Below are positions 34,078 through 49,448 of a stretch of DNA of 64,000 nucleotides, one piece after another. The stretch lies in contig CAUDNR010003312.1 in NCBI GenBank assembly GCA_958430865.1, positions 1 to 64,000 of the forward strand. Reading direction: 5' to 3'. Position 1 is the first letter of the stretch. Every line of letters starts with the position of its first letter. Made by a program: the position numbers and the translations under genes. Source of the DNA: Entrophospora sp. SA101. Lineage: Eukaryota > Glomeromycota > Glomeromycetes > Entrophosporales > Entrophosporaceae. The notes below the pieces were generated by a model. The model was not told the DNA's origin and did not search any database. It saw only the letters and a list, made by a program, of their open reading frames with translations.

Positions 34078-35944
34078 TTCAAACCTTGTTGTGCGAATGA
34101 TGGATAATAGCCAGAAATTCCTTATTATGATTTTTTTCAGCTGGTTTAATCCATTCAACAATGTTCCTTTTTTCATCTATTCAATATTTTAAAATTAGAT
34201 CAACTTTAAATTTATAAATAACATAATCGGAATAAAACAACATACCGTTTTGTTGAAGACTATCAAATCCCAATATAATACTTTTGACAGTAAATTCTGT
34301 TGTTTCTTTGTCAAAGATGTCAGTTGGTGAAATAATTAAAATTTTGCTTGTACTTTAATAGAAAATTATAGTAATACAAATATATGTAAAATAAGTTGAG
34401 AGGCGATTTTGATTTTTTAAAACATAAATCAATAACTCACTATGATACCGCTAAACATTTAATATCTTTATTAGGGCACCATGCAACTGAATGTACAACA
34501 TCTTCTAAGTGCCATATTTTGACACAACGACCTGTAATTATTTCCCATATCCTAACAGTTTTATCATCTGAACCTGAAACCATCCATAATCCTGTTGGAT
34601 CAATTGAAAACGTACGAACATATCCAGTATGAGCATCATAAGAAATGGTTAATGATTTTGGGAATGGTTGCAAATCTTTAGGATTTGGAAGTTTTGGAAT
34701 TAATGACTCTGGATCGATATTAAGCTAATAAAAGCATTATAGTTAGCAAAACGTTTTAACAATAATCATCACATAAAAACAAAGTACCTTATTCCTTCTC
34801 ATACGTGGAGCTAAATATAAATCAAGACATCTATTGAATCTTTCTTGGATGAACCGATTGTAAGAAGGAACAGATCTAAGGTTTTGATATCTGAAATATA
34901 ATTATAATAAAGTAATTAAAAATATATGCGAATGATAAATTTTTTAAGTATTTATTTGTCAAAAAAAAAAAAGAAATACTTTTGGGGCATATAATTTTTC
35001 TCCCTATCATCTGCGTCAGTATTATTCCAATTCTCCCTTTCTTTTTCTGACAACAAATATTCGGCTGGTGGATTATAACTTTCATCATGTTCAGGTAATT
35101 GTGTTTTGGGTGCAGGAAGATGCATTGGATGGTCTTCACGTGGTTTATCATTATCGTTCCACAAGTCATAAAAACGAGGCTTTTGAACTGGTGTTTTCCC
35201 TGGAACTATACGTCCTTGACGAATGGCACGTACTATTTTCATGATCTGTATAAACAAATAAAAGAAAGATTTCAAAAAAAAATTTTTTTTTGATTCACTT
35301 ATTGTTTATTTAATGACAAATAATCACATAAAATGTACAACTTACACGTTTTGCTTCCCATTTTGAAGGAATAAACCGTCTTTTGGGCTCTGGAGTTGCA
35401 CTTAAAGGCATTATTTCAGGTTTACTGGTAAACCATTCTACAGTTGGTTCATATGGATCATAATTGGGGTCTGGAAATTCGCCCATTTGAATTCGACGAA
35501 TAATCTCCAACTCCTCATCAGTCAATTTAACATCTTGTTGTGATAAAACATCTTTGACAGATAACCTTTTTTTATTTAGAAAAATACATCAACGTATTAA
35601 TTAAAAATAAAAAATAAAAATCAAATGCAAAATAATCTTTTACCATGTATCAGGGTCTTCCATATTATCCAAAAAGTTATCCAATTCATCACCTCTAGCA
35701 GGTTTCATAATTTTTTCCCCACCAATATCATAACCGATGTGTGGATAATCATCATACCATTCCATAGGTATATTACCAACAGTATTGACTGGCTAATTGA
35801 ATTGAATAAAATTAATTAACCAATTAATCAATATGCTCATGAAAATAATAAAAATCTCCAAATGTCATTACTTGCATTTTCAGTAGAAGAATCACTATCA
35901 TATACAGGATCAATATCTGCCATCCTTTTCTTGTTATAATCCAT
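32922..35944 (-). CDS. ERB1: Ribosome biogenesis protein ERB1/BOP1, copy B
   Basis: Mirror of the copy at 16754-19776, with the same 14 exons and the same GC-AG intron. The only coding difference noticed is at 33197, giving Thr instead of Asn at residue 581 (DDGTIQIF). Thr or Ser at such a WD40 position is unremarkable, so both proteins should work. It is convergent with the bHLH gene, 515 bp between stops. Confidence 0.94.
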
Positions 35945-36037
35945 TATTAGTTTTTTCTTTTAGGAATAAAATTGATCTAAAATCCAGATTGTAGTACAGA
36001 AGCCAAAATTTTTAAAAATAGATTTTTATATAGAAAA
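35945..36037. promoter_or_regulatory. 93-bp bidirectional promoter between ERB1 and AAA ATPase, copy B
   Basis: Mirror of 16661-16753. Confidence 0.7.
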
Positions 36038-39000
36038 ATGTATAGAAATTTAGCAGTAAGGACAAGTCGCTTTGGTTTTAATTTTTGCAAGCATGGATCT
36101 ATTTACAACCTTAAGCATCATAAATTTGTACCAACTTTTTCAAAAACCAGCTTAATAAGAAATGTTTCGAATCAACCAAACGATTCTTCTAATGGAAACA
36201 CCCCACCATTAAAACCAGTTCAAGATAATAACAAAACTAATTCTGATTCTTCAAACACCGCGAAAGAGATACCTGCATCTACTGTCGCTAGTGAGGAAAC
36301 TGAGAATAATAGACAGGCAACTGAAGAATCTCATTCACAGCCTTCTGAGAATAGTCCAACAGAAAATGTTGGAGAGCTTCTTTTGAGATCACCGAGACGT
36401 AAACGAAGCACGACGCGTCTACGATCTCGAGCGTCCAAACCAATAAACCAGTATAAACCAGTGATACCACAGTTATTTTTAAAAGAAAATTATCTTTGTT
36501 ACAAAGATAACACTCATTCATTTGATAAAATGTCTTATCCTCTGGAAGACGGTATTCGTGATGAAATCATATACAGTGCACGTGCTAATCTATTACCATT
36601 ACCAAGGAGTGATACAGTGCCTGCACGGAGAGGCCATTTATTGTTGAATTGTCCAATAGAAGGTGCATCATTTTATTTGGACGCGGTTGTTAAAAGTGTT
36701 GCTGCTTCTCTACAAGCCGATCTGTTGACATTTGATAGACAGGATCTTATGGAGTTAACTGCAAGCATGTTTTCACGTAAGGGTAATGGTGAGATATTCT
36801 TTATTATTTAATGTTAATTTTTGATGAGGAAATTGTTGTAATAATAAAAAATGACAATGAGTAGGTATTTTTTGACAATACAAAAAAATTTTTGCTTTTA
36901 TAGTCACACCATGGCCATTGTTTCCTGAATTGAAAGGATTCAACCCATATATTGCCGCCTCACCATATTCCACAACATCATCGTTTTCTTCCGAAGATGA
37001 AATGGATGACGATGTGTTTATAGAAGAAGAAGAAGGTTTCGAATCGTCACCTACAGTTTCACGAAATTCTAATTTTGAAAATAAAACATTGGTTGAAAAT
37101 TTTCAATATAATTCTACTCAATCTAATGGATCTTTACGCACAGAATTGAAAGTGATTATTGAGAAAGTTGATAAATTTTTTGAGGCTTTGGTATCCTCTT
37201 CTCCTACTTGTGCTGAATCTACATCTACCTCTTCAAATTTACCATCACCACCCAAAATAATATATTTTCGAGATGTTGGAGATTTGGTTCCTACTACTTT
37301 TGGTTCGGCGATCATCAATAGCTTAGTTGATGCAGTACAAAATCAGAGACATGCTGGTGATCAAATTATGATTGTTGCGGGTTATTCTCCATCTTTATTT
37401 GCAATGGACAAAAAGTCATCTACAAATTCCAGTGTACCGTCCCACGAAATTCAATGGGTTGGTGTTGATATATTTCCAAATCCTGCAATGCTTGCTGCCT
37501 TTACACACATAGCCATTCCTCCACCATCATCATCAAATACTGCACAAAAATTACAATCTTTAATTGCAAAAGATAAGAATGTTGCTATTATACATATTAA
37601 TGTTCGTACATTGAAGGCGGTTTGTGCTAGCAAAGGAGCATTTTTCAAAATTAATAGTGTAAAAGAACTCGGAAAACTTATGTCTAAACTAGAGGGGATA
37701 GATAGTGAAGTTTGGGGATTTGAACGTATTCATCGTTTGGTGATGAATTCGATTGGCATATGTATTTCCAGTCAAGACGTTTCATCAATTAAAGGGCCGA
37801 TTTTTTTGGAAGTGGAGCATTTTATAAAGGCAGCAAACATTTTGAAAGCTAATCATAAGCTTCGAAAAGATTTTGTTGAATGTGCTTCAACAAATAATGA
37901 AATGTTGAACAAAAGCCCCGAAAAATTAGTTAGCATTGTTGGTATTGGAGATGGAAAATTAAATCTACCCAACCGAAAAAATATGAGAAAGGAAGACCTT
38001 GACAAGTACGAAAAAAAACTTTTAGGATGTGTAGTAGATCCTGGTAACTTTAGTTGGAATTTTAGCAAAAAAAATTGAATGAAACAAAAACATGAACGAA
38101 AACAAAAGAACTTATTTTATTACTTTTATTTTTATTCTGTTAAATAGAAAATATATTAGTAGGTTTTTCTGATATCCATATTGCAGAGTCAACTGTACAG
38201 ACTCTTCAAACATTAATAACTTTACCTTTAATGAGACCACAATCATTTTCTTATGGAGTTCTCAGTAAACATTTTATTTCTGGTGTTTTATTGTTTGGAC
38301 CACCAGGAACGGGTAAAACAATGTTAGCTAAAGCGGTGGCAAAAGAAAGTGGTAGCACTGTAATAGACATTAAATCTAGTGATGTATACGATATGTATGT
38401 TGGTGAAGGTGAGAAGAATGTTCGGGTATGAGTTTATTGAGAGGAAAAAAATAAAATTTTACACGCATTTTTAACAAAAATTATGTATCGTACTGAAAAT
38501 CTATTTGTATTTATTTATAGGCAATATTTTCACTAGCTCGTAAATTATCACCCTGTGTAATATTTTTGGATGAATTAGATGCTATTTTTGGATCTAGGCG
38601 TTCGGACATACATAATGGAGCACATAGAGAAATTATTAATCAATTTATGGCAGAATGGGATGGTTTAACGTCCCGTAACGAAGGTGTGTTAGTGATGGGT
38701 GCAACTAATCGACCATTTGATTTGGACGATGCAATACTGAGAAGAATGCCAAGAAGAATATTAGGTAATTTTTATGTTAAAATTTATTTCTAAATATTAC
38801 ATACAAACCATTGTAATCATTGATATATATATGCCATATTATAGTTGATTTACCTACTGAAAAAGATCGTGAACAGATACTTCAATTACACCTTCGTGAT
38901 GAGAAGCTTGATTCATTAATTTCATTGGCAGATCTTGCAAAAATTGCTAGACTTTATTCTGGTTCAGATTTGAAAAATCTATGTATTAGTGCAGCACTTG

Positions 39001-39329
39001 CAGCAGTTCGAGAGGATGCAGAAAAGGAACAAAACAAGAGTAATAGTGATAAAGAGGAATTGAATGTTTCAGGAGACAGCAAAGAAATGTCAAAACCATT
39101 ACAACCACCACCTATACGAGTGTTGAAAAATCATCATTTCCAACAAGCACTTAAACAGATAACACCATCTTGTTCTGAGGATATGACAAGTTTGGCAGAA
39201 TTAAGGAAATGGGACGGATTGTATGGTGATGGAGCTTGGAATAGACAAAAACGGGTAAAAGGCATTGGATTTGATGGTGATTCAGGTTTATCAGACGATC
39301 AGGCCATTGGAAATGCCATGCAGGCCTAG
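36038..39329 (+). CDS. Mitochondrial-type AAA ATPase, copy B
   Basis: Mirror of 13369-16660, with exons 36038-36788, 36904-38043, 38148-38425, 38521-38764 and 38845-39329. The 965-aa product appears identical to copy A in every segment compared. Walker A, Walker B and the RRMPRR segment are all intact. Confidence 0.87.
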
Positions 39330-42300
39330 AAGTGGAGGATGATTGGAATTGACCAATTTTTGATCAAATAATTTGATTGAATTATAATTAATAAAATTTT
39401 GTCTAAATAATAATTGATTATTTATTTATTAAAAGAATCTCGACAATTGATTATGATTAATTGAGTTACTACTATATATTATTAGATTTATTATTTTTAA
39501 ATTTTTAAACATTTTACTATTTTTCATTACAAATAATTTTGTTTATTAATATAATATAAACTTCATTCATTTATCATTTGATCAGAAATATTTAAGTGGA
39601 CTTCTTTTTTTCCCTTAATCACTTTTTCAGAAAATGTCCTAAATTTCATCATTTACCGAAATTTTTATCTACTGAATGAAGTTGGGAAATTATGTAAGGC
39701 AAATTCGATATGGTTTATATAACAATCAAAAAAATTATGGGATGAATGGGATTAGCAATATGATCACGTGAAAGTTACGGGTCAGCCAATACTAATACTA
39801 AGAGGGTTTATTAATAACAATGAGTTGTTACTTTACTTTGAACTTCAAAGGTCCTTCAACCAATTCAATCATATTAATACTTGTTGCCCGCATCCAACTA
39901 ATGCTTAATAAAAAAGGAAAGACGACCTTTCTAAATTAGTTTCACAAAAACACGTACGATTCTTCACAGTCCATTAAATATTATGGATTTAAAATTAGTG
40001 CAAAATCGCCTTTGAAAAGGGAGTGAAGGAAGGTTTTATTATTTTTTTATATTTCTCGGAAATTTAAGAAATAGATAAAAGAAAAAGAAGTCCATCGCCA
40101 GACGAGAATAGATATTATGAATCATCTACATCATCTATTGCAACTATTCGTGTTAATATAATGATTAATATGGGTGTTTGAGAAGAGTGAATTAATGTTA
40201 ATCTAAATAATATGACATTTCAAAATGAAGAGAAATCACGGTAGGAGATGAAGAAGAAGTTGAACTTTTACGGTTTAAAAAGCAAGATCTCTATATTTTA
40301 ACGTTAGCTTATCAGAAAACTGTGATTATTTTATTTGAGAAAAATCCAAATATAATTGGTTTTATTATTATCAATACCTACTGTATATTTATGACTTTTC
40401 AATAGCTATTTCTCTGATTATATAAAATATTAAAGCAATCACTCATTGTGTTAAAAATGAACAAGAAATTAACAGAAAACAGTAAAAGCTAAAACAGAAA
40501 AAATTTTTATCAACGAAGCAAAAACAGAAGAAATTAATCCTTATTGAATTTATTTTTTTGGATTGATTATTCCAGTTATTCTCTACATAAGTTATTGAAC
40601 AATCAAAAAATAAAAAGAATCCGAAACAAGAGTAGAAAATAAAACGTTCGTTATATTTACAATTCTGATATTAAACAAATTTGGCCCTGTAATATTTGAC
40701 AGTACGACATTCATTTTGTATAATTTTTGTCGGTGAACACCACTTTGCATACCAACTTGAGATAACCAAGGCCCCAAATTTTCGGTTCTTGATACAGGAG
40801 TGAGAACTTTCATAACCCATGTGGTTAAGTTATAGAATGGGAAAGAAAAAGATGGGTAGAATGCAATACTTATGCTTACATCATGATAGAACCTAAAGTG
40901 AAAGGGGTTACATTCATGGTAAAGCAAATGAACATAAAAGAGGTAAGCTCTGTCAATACGTGCCCTGGATCCATAAGAAAAGGTAAAAACCACTATATTG
41001 CTTTACTCCTTGGGTTTTTAAAATTCAAATCGGTTATAGAAATAGCTTGACATGGTCACATTACCGATTTAAACAATATTCGTTCCATGAATCCTATGTG
41101 TATCCTTGATGCAAGGTGATCAACTACATTGAGGGATACACATCTAAAAGCGTATGGGCATTGTAGATTCATCAAACAAAAGTCTGGGAACGACCTTTAG
41201 ATGTACAGGTTGACATGCAATCCTTAATAGAGGTGTAAACTGCCCATAATATACTTGTAACCTGTGGGACTTGTAGGACTTTAATTAGTATTAGTAAAAG
41301 GTTATTATTATTAAAGAAAAAATTTAATTGCCACATATTATAATTTAGACAACTGATGTTTAGTTTTTGTTTCATTTTATCAATCCAATCTTTCTTTACT
41401 TCTACACGTCAGCAAATACTTTCATCCTTTTATCTTTAACTCTTGTTCAAGCTGATATTTTTTTATCTCATATTGAGAAATATAATTACAGGAACTATTC
41501 CAAAATTCACAAAACTATTCCCATTCCACTTTCCATTACTGGTCGATAAATGAATCCATTTATATTAGCAAAATGCTTTCCTGCTCCTGTAATTATAATC
41601 ATTACAACTTTGCTTTGATTTATTATTACAGTGAAAGTTCAATCAAGCATTTTGTGGATTGTATGGAAGAAAATAACTAGTTACATTCATTATTTATTTT
41701 TTCCGAAAACTTATTAGTAACATTACTGTGTTGGGAATAAAAAAATCGTAAGCCACGTGCACGTGATTATGCATCTATCTATAGTAATAGTGCATCGAAT
41801 GTTACGTCGCGCCAAAATTAGCCAATAAATATTTTCGAGTACATATAAATGGGGAATTTATTCTTTATAATACGACGCTTTTTGGCACGTGATATATAGT
41901 AAGCTTCCAAATATAGTTATTGAGCCTTAATATTTTAAGGATTGGCTATTTTTTTGATGCCTTTGACATCACAATATTTTTACCAGCTGTGCCTTATATT
42001 ATATATTAGTTTTCAGGGTCCCGATTCATATTTCCAAATTAAAATGTGTTTGACGATCCGAAACAAACAATATATTGTCAAAATATTAAAAAATAAATAA
42101 CCTTAAGTCTGTGTAACTTTCGGGATCAGTTCAATAAAGTTTATCCCTAACCATAATAATAATAAATCGTATAATGACAAAATTTTAACGCCATTTAACA
42201 AGCATAGTGGAAGTTTGTTGTTACACTAAATTTTATATAGAACCAGTATTAGTATATATATAGTTGTTACCTCTCTCTAATTGGAGATACAGTTTTTTAT

Positions 42301-42504
42301 TGCAAGTGTATTGTAAAGTTACGTTGCACAATATAAAAAATTAATGTAACATTTCAACAACATAAACATTTTAAAACAAGATCACATGATACTATATGTA
42401 TATATACTGTATATTTATTTAAAAACTTATTACATAAAAACCATATGTTCAAATTTAAAATAATAAAATAGAGCTAATTACAAATTGATAAAATCAGTTT
42501 TTGT
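39330..42504. other. 3.2-kb gene-empty stretch, copy B
   Basis: Mirror of 10194-13368. The double CACGTG palindrome is at 41754-41765. One base differs from arm A at 41492. Confidence 0.55.
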
Positions 42505-43386
42505 TCAGGACAAAATATCTTTTTTCTTAGAATCTACTTCAATAATGTCATGAGTATCGTAATTAATACCTCTTTTGTACATTGAATTATTATAATTTTC
42601 TTCTGATTCTTCTTCATCTTTGAATACTTTTCTAGCTTTTCTTTTTCTACAGGCACATAAAATCACTGATAAAACAATAATTGAGAATAGAATAACTCCA
42701 ACTAATACGCCAATAATAAGTTTTAAATTGGCTTTTAAGAATGATTTGGTTGAATCGTCATCAGAATTAGATTTGTCATTATCACTACCAGTTTCACCAG
42801 GTTCATTAGTTTCACTAGTTCCATTAGTTTCTGATCCAGATATTGTTATTACTCCCCACATTCCATTTGCACAATGTTGAGCATAAGCACAAAAATAATA
42901 AATTTCATTATTGTTTCTTTTGGTTACTGTGTATGAAAATGTTTGAGGACCAACAAGTGTATTTGATGAAACTATTATATGATTATATAAAATTTAGGTA
43001 TGATTATTATTAAGAGAGAAAGGAGGGGGTGAGAGGGAAAGAGCGAGAGAAAAGAGAAATATTTACTAACCTGATCCAATGTCTTTTGTTTTACTACATC
43101 CTGCTAAAACATCAGACTCTGCTATAATGTGGTTGCCTTGAATCACTTTCCATGTTATCTAAAAATATTGATTATTTATTTTTTTTGTATTTTTTTTTTT
43201 AAAGGATGATAATACAAAAAAAAATTTACTCACAGTATCACCAACTTTTGCAGTAACATTTTGCGGCGAGAATTTTAATGTGGTGGGGGCCACTTCAATT
43301 ACAATGTCTTCAGCCGAGCAAAAATAATTAACATAACAACCAATAATGAAAATTATCGAAATTTTTATTAAATTGGTTTTCAACAT
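42505..43386 (-). CDS. Cupredoxin-domain membrane protein, copy B
   Basis: Mirror of 9312-10193 with the same three exons; the exon 1 and exon 3 translations compared are identical to copy A. The copper ligands (H61, C108, H113, M118), signal peptide and single membrane segment are retained. Confidence 0.88.
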
Positions 43387-43811
43387 AATTTTCGTTAAAA
43401 AAAAAAAATAAAATAAATAAAATATAATTAAAAAAATATGTTTTTTCGTTAAATTTTTTAAATATATATTTTTTTTTTTATAATTTTATAATTTTATTTT
43501 ATTTTATTTTATTTTTTAAAGAGAGAAGAGAAAAAAAAAGAGGAAATAAATAAATCTTTTATTTATTTAGAATTATCTTAGTGTTGTTACTGTCACCATT
43601 ATCATTGAACAAATATAAAACCATAAATAATAAATATAATGCCGATTCCGTTCTATTTTAAAAGTTACACATTATCAAATCTTAAATTTTTTTTAGAAAT
43701 TTCATTTTTATTGTCTAAAAAAAAAAAATTCTTATCTGAACGCTAAAATATATTTGAAAAATTGGAACTATTTTTGAAATATAAACAAATAAAATAAATA
43801 AAAATAAAAAG

Positions 43812-44584
43812 ATGCCACCAAAAAATATAAAAAAAAAGGAAGATACAAAAGCAAAAAACTTTAATGAAGTTACTAAAAACATTTTAAATTGGCCAAAATT
43901 ATCTCTAAAATCTAATTTAGAATTACAAACAATACTCTCTAATCAAATTTTAATTATAAACTCGTTTTTCACATCTGAAGAATGTGCCGAGACAATTAAT
44001 TTCATCAATAACAATATTCCATTGCAATCTACCGCCAACCCATCTCCAAAAAAAGGCGAAGCATTTAGAAATAACCATAGATTTTCGATAGAAGATAAAA
44101 ATTTTTCGCGAGTTTTATTTAATTCAGGATTGGATTTGCTAGTTTCTGATTGGAAATCGGGTGAAAAAACAGTTTCAGGTCTTAATCACAACATTAGGAT
44201 TTATAAATATTGTATAGGTCAAAAATTTGGTAAACATTATGATGTTTCCGTTAAAGATTCTTTAGGTAGTTTAAGTCAATGGACATTATTGATTTATTTA
44301 AATGGTGGTGAAGGCGAATCTGAATATCCACTTTTAGGCGGGGAAACTGTTTTTTATAAGTCAAAAAAAGATAATAATGGAATCACAATAAAACCTCAAA
44401 GAGGAATGGCTTTATTACATTTACATGGTCATGAATGTCTATTACATGTATGTAGTTTAAACACACATTTCATCTATATATTTATCATACATATTGTAAT
44501 TTTACTTTGATTTATTTTTAGGAAGGCAAAGAGGTTAAAAAAGGATCCAAATATGTCCTTAGAAGTGATCTAATGTTTTCCTAA
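43812..44584 (+). CDS. 2OG-Fe(II) oxygenase, prolyl 4-hydroxylase-like, copy B
   Basis: Mirror of 8114-8886, with exons 43812-44447 and 44522-44584 (232 aa). The H142, D144, H212 and K222 set is present. Confidence 0.88.
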
Positions 44585-45713
44585 CAATACATCATATAAT
44601 ATAAATTATTTTTCCTTTGTATTCTGCTTGAATTATTTTCATTTTGCTCTACAGAGATATATCTTTTATAATATTTAAGTTCTTCGACACTTTCTTTGAT
44701 GTCTTCCGATGCACGATGGACAAATCTCTTTGGTGCCATATTGTAAAGATGTTAGGGTATACCGTCTACATAACATCAATTATACGATAATACAAGTAAT
44801 CAATAACTTGTGGAATTTATTTTTTCAAAAATATTTTATCTGCATAAACGCTATTCTCTGCAAGAAGTGCGATTCCTTCTGGGATATGTTTTTTTTTTTA
44901 GGAATTCAATGCATGCGTATTTTTTTTTATTTATTTAAATCAAATCAAATGTATTTAAATATTAATAACAATTTTATTAACCTCTCCATGATGTTTCTTG
45001 CACCAATCATTCATATTATCCGTAATTTCTTTTAATTAATAATTAGATCAATTAGATCAGGTCCCTTATTATTAATATTATTACTTTATCAATTAATATT
45101 AACCTTAATATTTATCAAGAAATCTTCTATTGTGTTCAAAAAAAAAATTTAATGTTCTTATATATCCCAAATACTACATTATATTTTTAATATAATGCAA
45201 GCCACTTGGTCTCGCAACTTTTTATTGGTCATGTAGATCCTTCAAATCCTCCAAAAATGGAAATGCAAACCTCAAAATAAATCGTGTTTTGAAGCCAAAA
45301 CCTTCCTCTACAAAGTTACAATTTCATTTAATTGATATGTCATGCTGTTGCGGAGGATTTGAGCTTCAAAGTTGCACAAGTTTACCGAGTTTGCTATGTT
45401 TAGCCCTGAAATTGAAACAAAATAAAAAGTTTTCCGGATGGAAAAAAATACAACAGCTAAATTCGTTTAATTTTCCGCGATCCATAATAATAAAATTACT
45501 ACAAAATCATTTTCTCTTCAAGTGACGTTTTTATCAAAAGTTCATTTTATTGTTCTGACAATTAATTAATTAATTAATTAAATCATTGGGTTAGTTTAAA
45601 TCAACAAAAATATAATAATTTTTTTATTTGTTCTAATTATAATATAATTTTTCTCTTTCTTAAAATATATATATATAAATTTTTTTTAATCACAATATCA
45701 GTGTAGATATATA
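44585..45713. other. Gene-poor AT-rich stretch, copy B
   Basis: Mirror of 6985-8113; no supported gene. Confidence 0.6.
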
Positions 45714-46340
45714 CAGTTGGCTCTGAATATAGTGAACCTATTATATAGTGAATCGTACTATATAATGAAGTTAGAAAAATTCCAATTTCATTATATACAA
45801 ATTGCTATTGATATAATGAATTTTAATATAAACTCTCTATATAAGCATTTAATGAAGTTTGTCTTGATCCATCAATAGTAAAATAAGATCTCCATATAAT
45901 GAAGAAATTATTAAAACATATCGATCATTCCTTTTAAAGGGAAATAGTATTACTAGTAATAGTAATGAAACGATTAATGAAATATTTATGATTCAAAAAA
46001 TCATCATGTAAAAAATCAACTAAATAAAAACTATTCATACAATATTTACAGTCTAAAATTACCATCATGTAAAAAATTACTCACATAAATAATTACTAAT
46101 AAAAAAGATCAATGATCGATTTTGTCACATGTGATAAAACAAAAGTCCACTATGCTACTAGAAAGATGGTCCACATAATTTATTTCATTAATGTATTTTT
46201 TTTATTCGAATAATAAACATCAATATACTTTTAACTGATGAAAATTTCACATGACATTTGGCGATCTTTTTATATAATGAATCGTCTATATAATGAAGTT
46301 TTTCCAAAAACAAATGCTTCACTATATCCAGAGCCAACTG
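45714..46340. mobile_element. Tc1/mariner-like MITE, copy B
   Basis: Mirror of 6358-6984, with the same terminal inverted repeats and flanking TA. Confidence 0.85.
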
Positions 46341-47035
46341 TAAATAGTTCAAAAATCATGGTGGACAACCAAAAAATGCAGTTTGGCAACATTTTGAATG
46401 TTATCCTTCAAAACATCCAGGATATTTTGGAGCCAAATGCAAAACATGTAATTAATTGTAAATGGAGTAATGGAGTTGTTAATAAACTGCAAGTCCATTC
46501 AGCACATGAATGTGAATATATCAAAAAAAGATATATGTATATTGTTGCAGAAAGAGATGGTGTAAGTGAATCTTTGTAAAATGCAGCATATAAAGCAAAT
46601 ACACAATCACTTGCTAATTTTTGGGATAAAGATGAGATATTATTTAAAAATGTGCAGGAATTATTGATCATTCAATTTTAAAGACTTTTGTGGTATCTAG
46701 AAGTATTTGATTCTGATTCAATTCCTGAAATTTCACCTCCATCAAATTATGTAAAAAAATTATTATTTTTTAAAAAAACTTTATTAATAATGAGTGATAA
46801 TAATAATAAGCAAAAATAAAAAATAAAGATTAAGAATATTTGTTTGGTTTGGGATTTTTAGGAGTTTCGAAACAGTTTAGGAGTTTCTAACAGTTTAGTA
46901 ATTCACGTTCATTTTTTAAACCAGTTTAGAACGGTTTTAATTTCGAATAATTCTAAACTCATGAGTTTCGGAAGGCAAAATAATCAATTAACTTGTTTTA
47001 CGAATTTGCTGCCTCTTACTTGTACCTAGAAAGCT

Positions 47036-47224
47036 CAGCAAATCTGCAAGCACGTTAAAGCATGTATCGATGCAGAAGGAGAACACATAGAATATTAATT
47101 TAATAAAAAAAATGTAACTTTAGTGTTTGTCTTTGTATATACAAAAAAAAAATTTTTTTGGTTAATAATAAATTATATGCGTAATCTCAAAAAATCTGTC
47201 CGCCATTCTTTTCGCCGGGGACTG
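47036..47224 (+). mobile_element. Mariner remnant, copy B
   Basis: Mirror of 5474-5662: transposase C-terminus (ending DAEGEHIEY) and terminal sequence CGCCGGGGACTG beside TA. Confidence 0.65.
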
Positions 47225-47821
47225 TAAAGTTTCTATTCGAATTATTTGTTTTATTCGTTATGAGTGTTCAAATTACATTGAAAGTTTATTCGAATAATTC
47301 AAATAAGAATATTACAAATAGAAACTCTGGTTATGTATTACTCTGATAACCAAATAAGCAATTAAACCCTACCTTTTAATTTCCGACTAAAAAGTGTTTT
47401 TATTAAACAAAAGAATCAATTTTATTATTTAATTTGTAAAATGTTTGTTCAGAAATGAATTAATTAACAATTTTCTGCCTCTATTCTTATGAGCAAGACA
47501 CTGAAATGTTAGGTAGCTAATTAGTTAGTTAAGTAATTACTAACTAATAGTAGATAATAGTCATTAGTAATTTTCCGCTTGGTCAGAAGCCATAATGATT
47601 TTTGTTAATCTTTAAAAAATCAATTTCTTCCACTAATTTATAATTTAAAAAAATTTTTTTTTAACAACTTTATCGAAGTGCCGGCCAACCATATTGCGAA
47701 CATGTGGCCCAACATGTGGCCCAATATCTTCAGTCACAACCTAATTATGGCACTATGTCATTACGACCTGATTATGACAATTTGAAAATGGATGTCTAAA
47801 ATATATTATGGCATTACGATA

Positions 47822-48737
47822 TTACGGCATGTCAAATGTCATGATAGTTTGGCTGCAAAGGTATTGTGGGTGTGATGTAGAGAGTTTATCAATGATCTTG
47901 AAGGAAGGGAAGAGGGATCTTGATTTTTCAAGTTGGTAATGGAATGGTTTATGATGAAGTCGATTGTTTTTGAGTAAAGGAAACTGATGAATCTTAAATA
48001 ATTTATATTTTATCCATCTTTTAAGTCGGTTATTGTTATGTGATTCTGACAATTTGTAACGTATTACCGTGCAGCAGAGGAGAGAAGTTGTCCTAATGAT
48101 TTTTTATTTGTTCGATTCATTCCTCGAGGTCAAATACTATTTATGATGGGTATCAGGGGTATTTCCGTATGTAGTTACAGCTTGGAAGCATTGCCTCATA
48201 TACTTGAAACACTTTCACTTGTGTTAAAAGGAAATTGATCATCAAGAGCCACGTGATAAAGTGCTGTTTGGTTAGCCAACTGAGAGCCTTCAAAAACAAT
48301 TCGAGTCATCTTTCAAACAGCACTTTGGACTGCAGGCTCAAGATCTTTATCTTCAAGGAATCTTTCCAGTCCAGTTTTTATTGTGCATTGTTTGTATTTT
48401 GTGCCTTTTTCCTGAACGGATTTAGATGCAGAATGACTTTGAAATTCAAAATGGTTGCTTGAAGAACGCGAATGATTCAGTCCTTTACAAGTTAGACAAT
48501 GACGTTCTAGATATTTAAAAAAAAAATATTCGAGTGTTATTCCTAAAAAATAGAGGCAGATAAATGGTAAATATTTACTTGGTTTTTTTTGTTGTTCTTT
48601 TTTTATGTCCTCGCTTGCCTTTCTTTTAGCTGCATTTTTAGAAGATTCCGCATTTGGTATATTAATATTTTTGTGTTTTTTTGTGGGAATCTCTACTTTG
48701 TCACTTTTCGTTTACTTGATTCCTGATTCCCTGCCAT
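47822..48737 (-). pseudogene. Degenerate Cys-rich gene, copy B
   Basis: Mirror of 3961-4876 with the same stops, so the lesions predate the duplication. Confidence 0.55.
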
Positions 48738-49448
48738 TTGTATGTACTAACGTTGAAATGATGATGGTGTTTGAATTAAAGCAGAATTGACAAAGTTCTT
48801 TAAATAAGAAATTTTTCTTTTATTTTTATTTTTTTGATTTCCTATAATGTATGATGACATTATTATATTATTATTTGTCAAAGGATTTTATTTTTAATTT
48901 CATTCTCTTTTGATGGCTTGGTATTTGAGCCTTAACCATTCTTGTTCTTGGTTCATACTCACTCAGGATTGGGGATAACCTTGCCGGCTACTACCATTTT
49001 ATTGACAAATATAGAAAAAACGTAAATCATTCTTCCAAAATTATACTAACGAAACAAAAAAATTTCAAGGGAAAAAGGCAGTGTTACGAGTTTTGTATTG
49101 TGTTGAAAGAATAGAGATACTAACTCCGAGTTAAGTTTAGAGAAATAGGACAATAAAGCAATAGAGACTTTTTTTTATTTTAAGCTAGAAAATAAAAGTA
49201 AAAGTTGTGAATATATATCCTCCCTCTTATAGATATCTTCATGGTGGTGTAGTAATATTAGCCGAAAGAAAGTGGATTCGAAAATTTTCTGCTAAAGTTG
49301 AAATACCCTTCATCTAAATAATTTATTAATTGGTTTTTTTTTTTTTTACAAATTTAAGATGGATAGCTTTGGAGGGTCTAAACATTAAGGTGATGTGTGT
49401 GTGTTTATTATGTATAAATAAATGATTTTTTAATCTAAAAAAAATTGT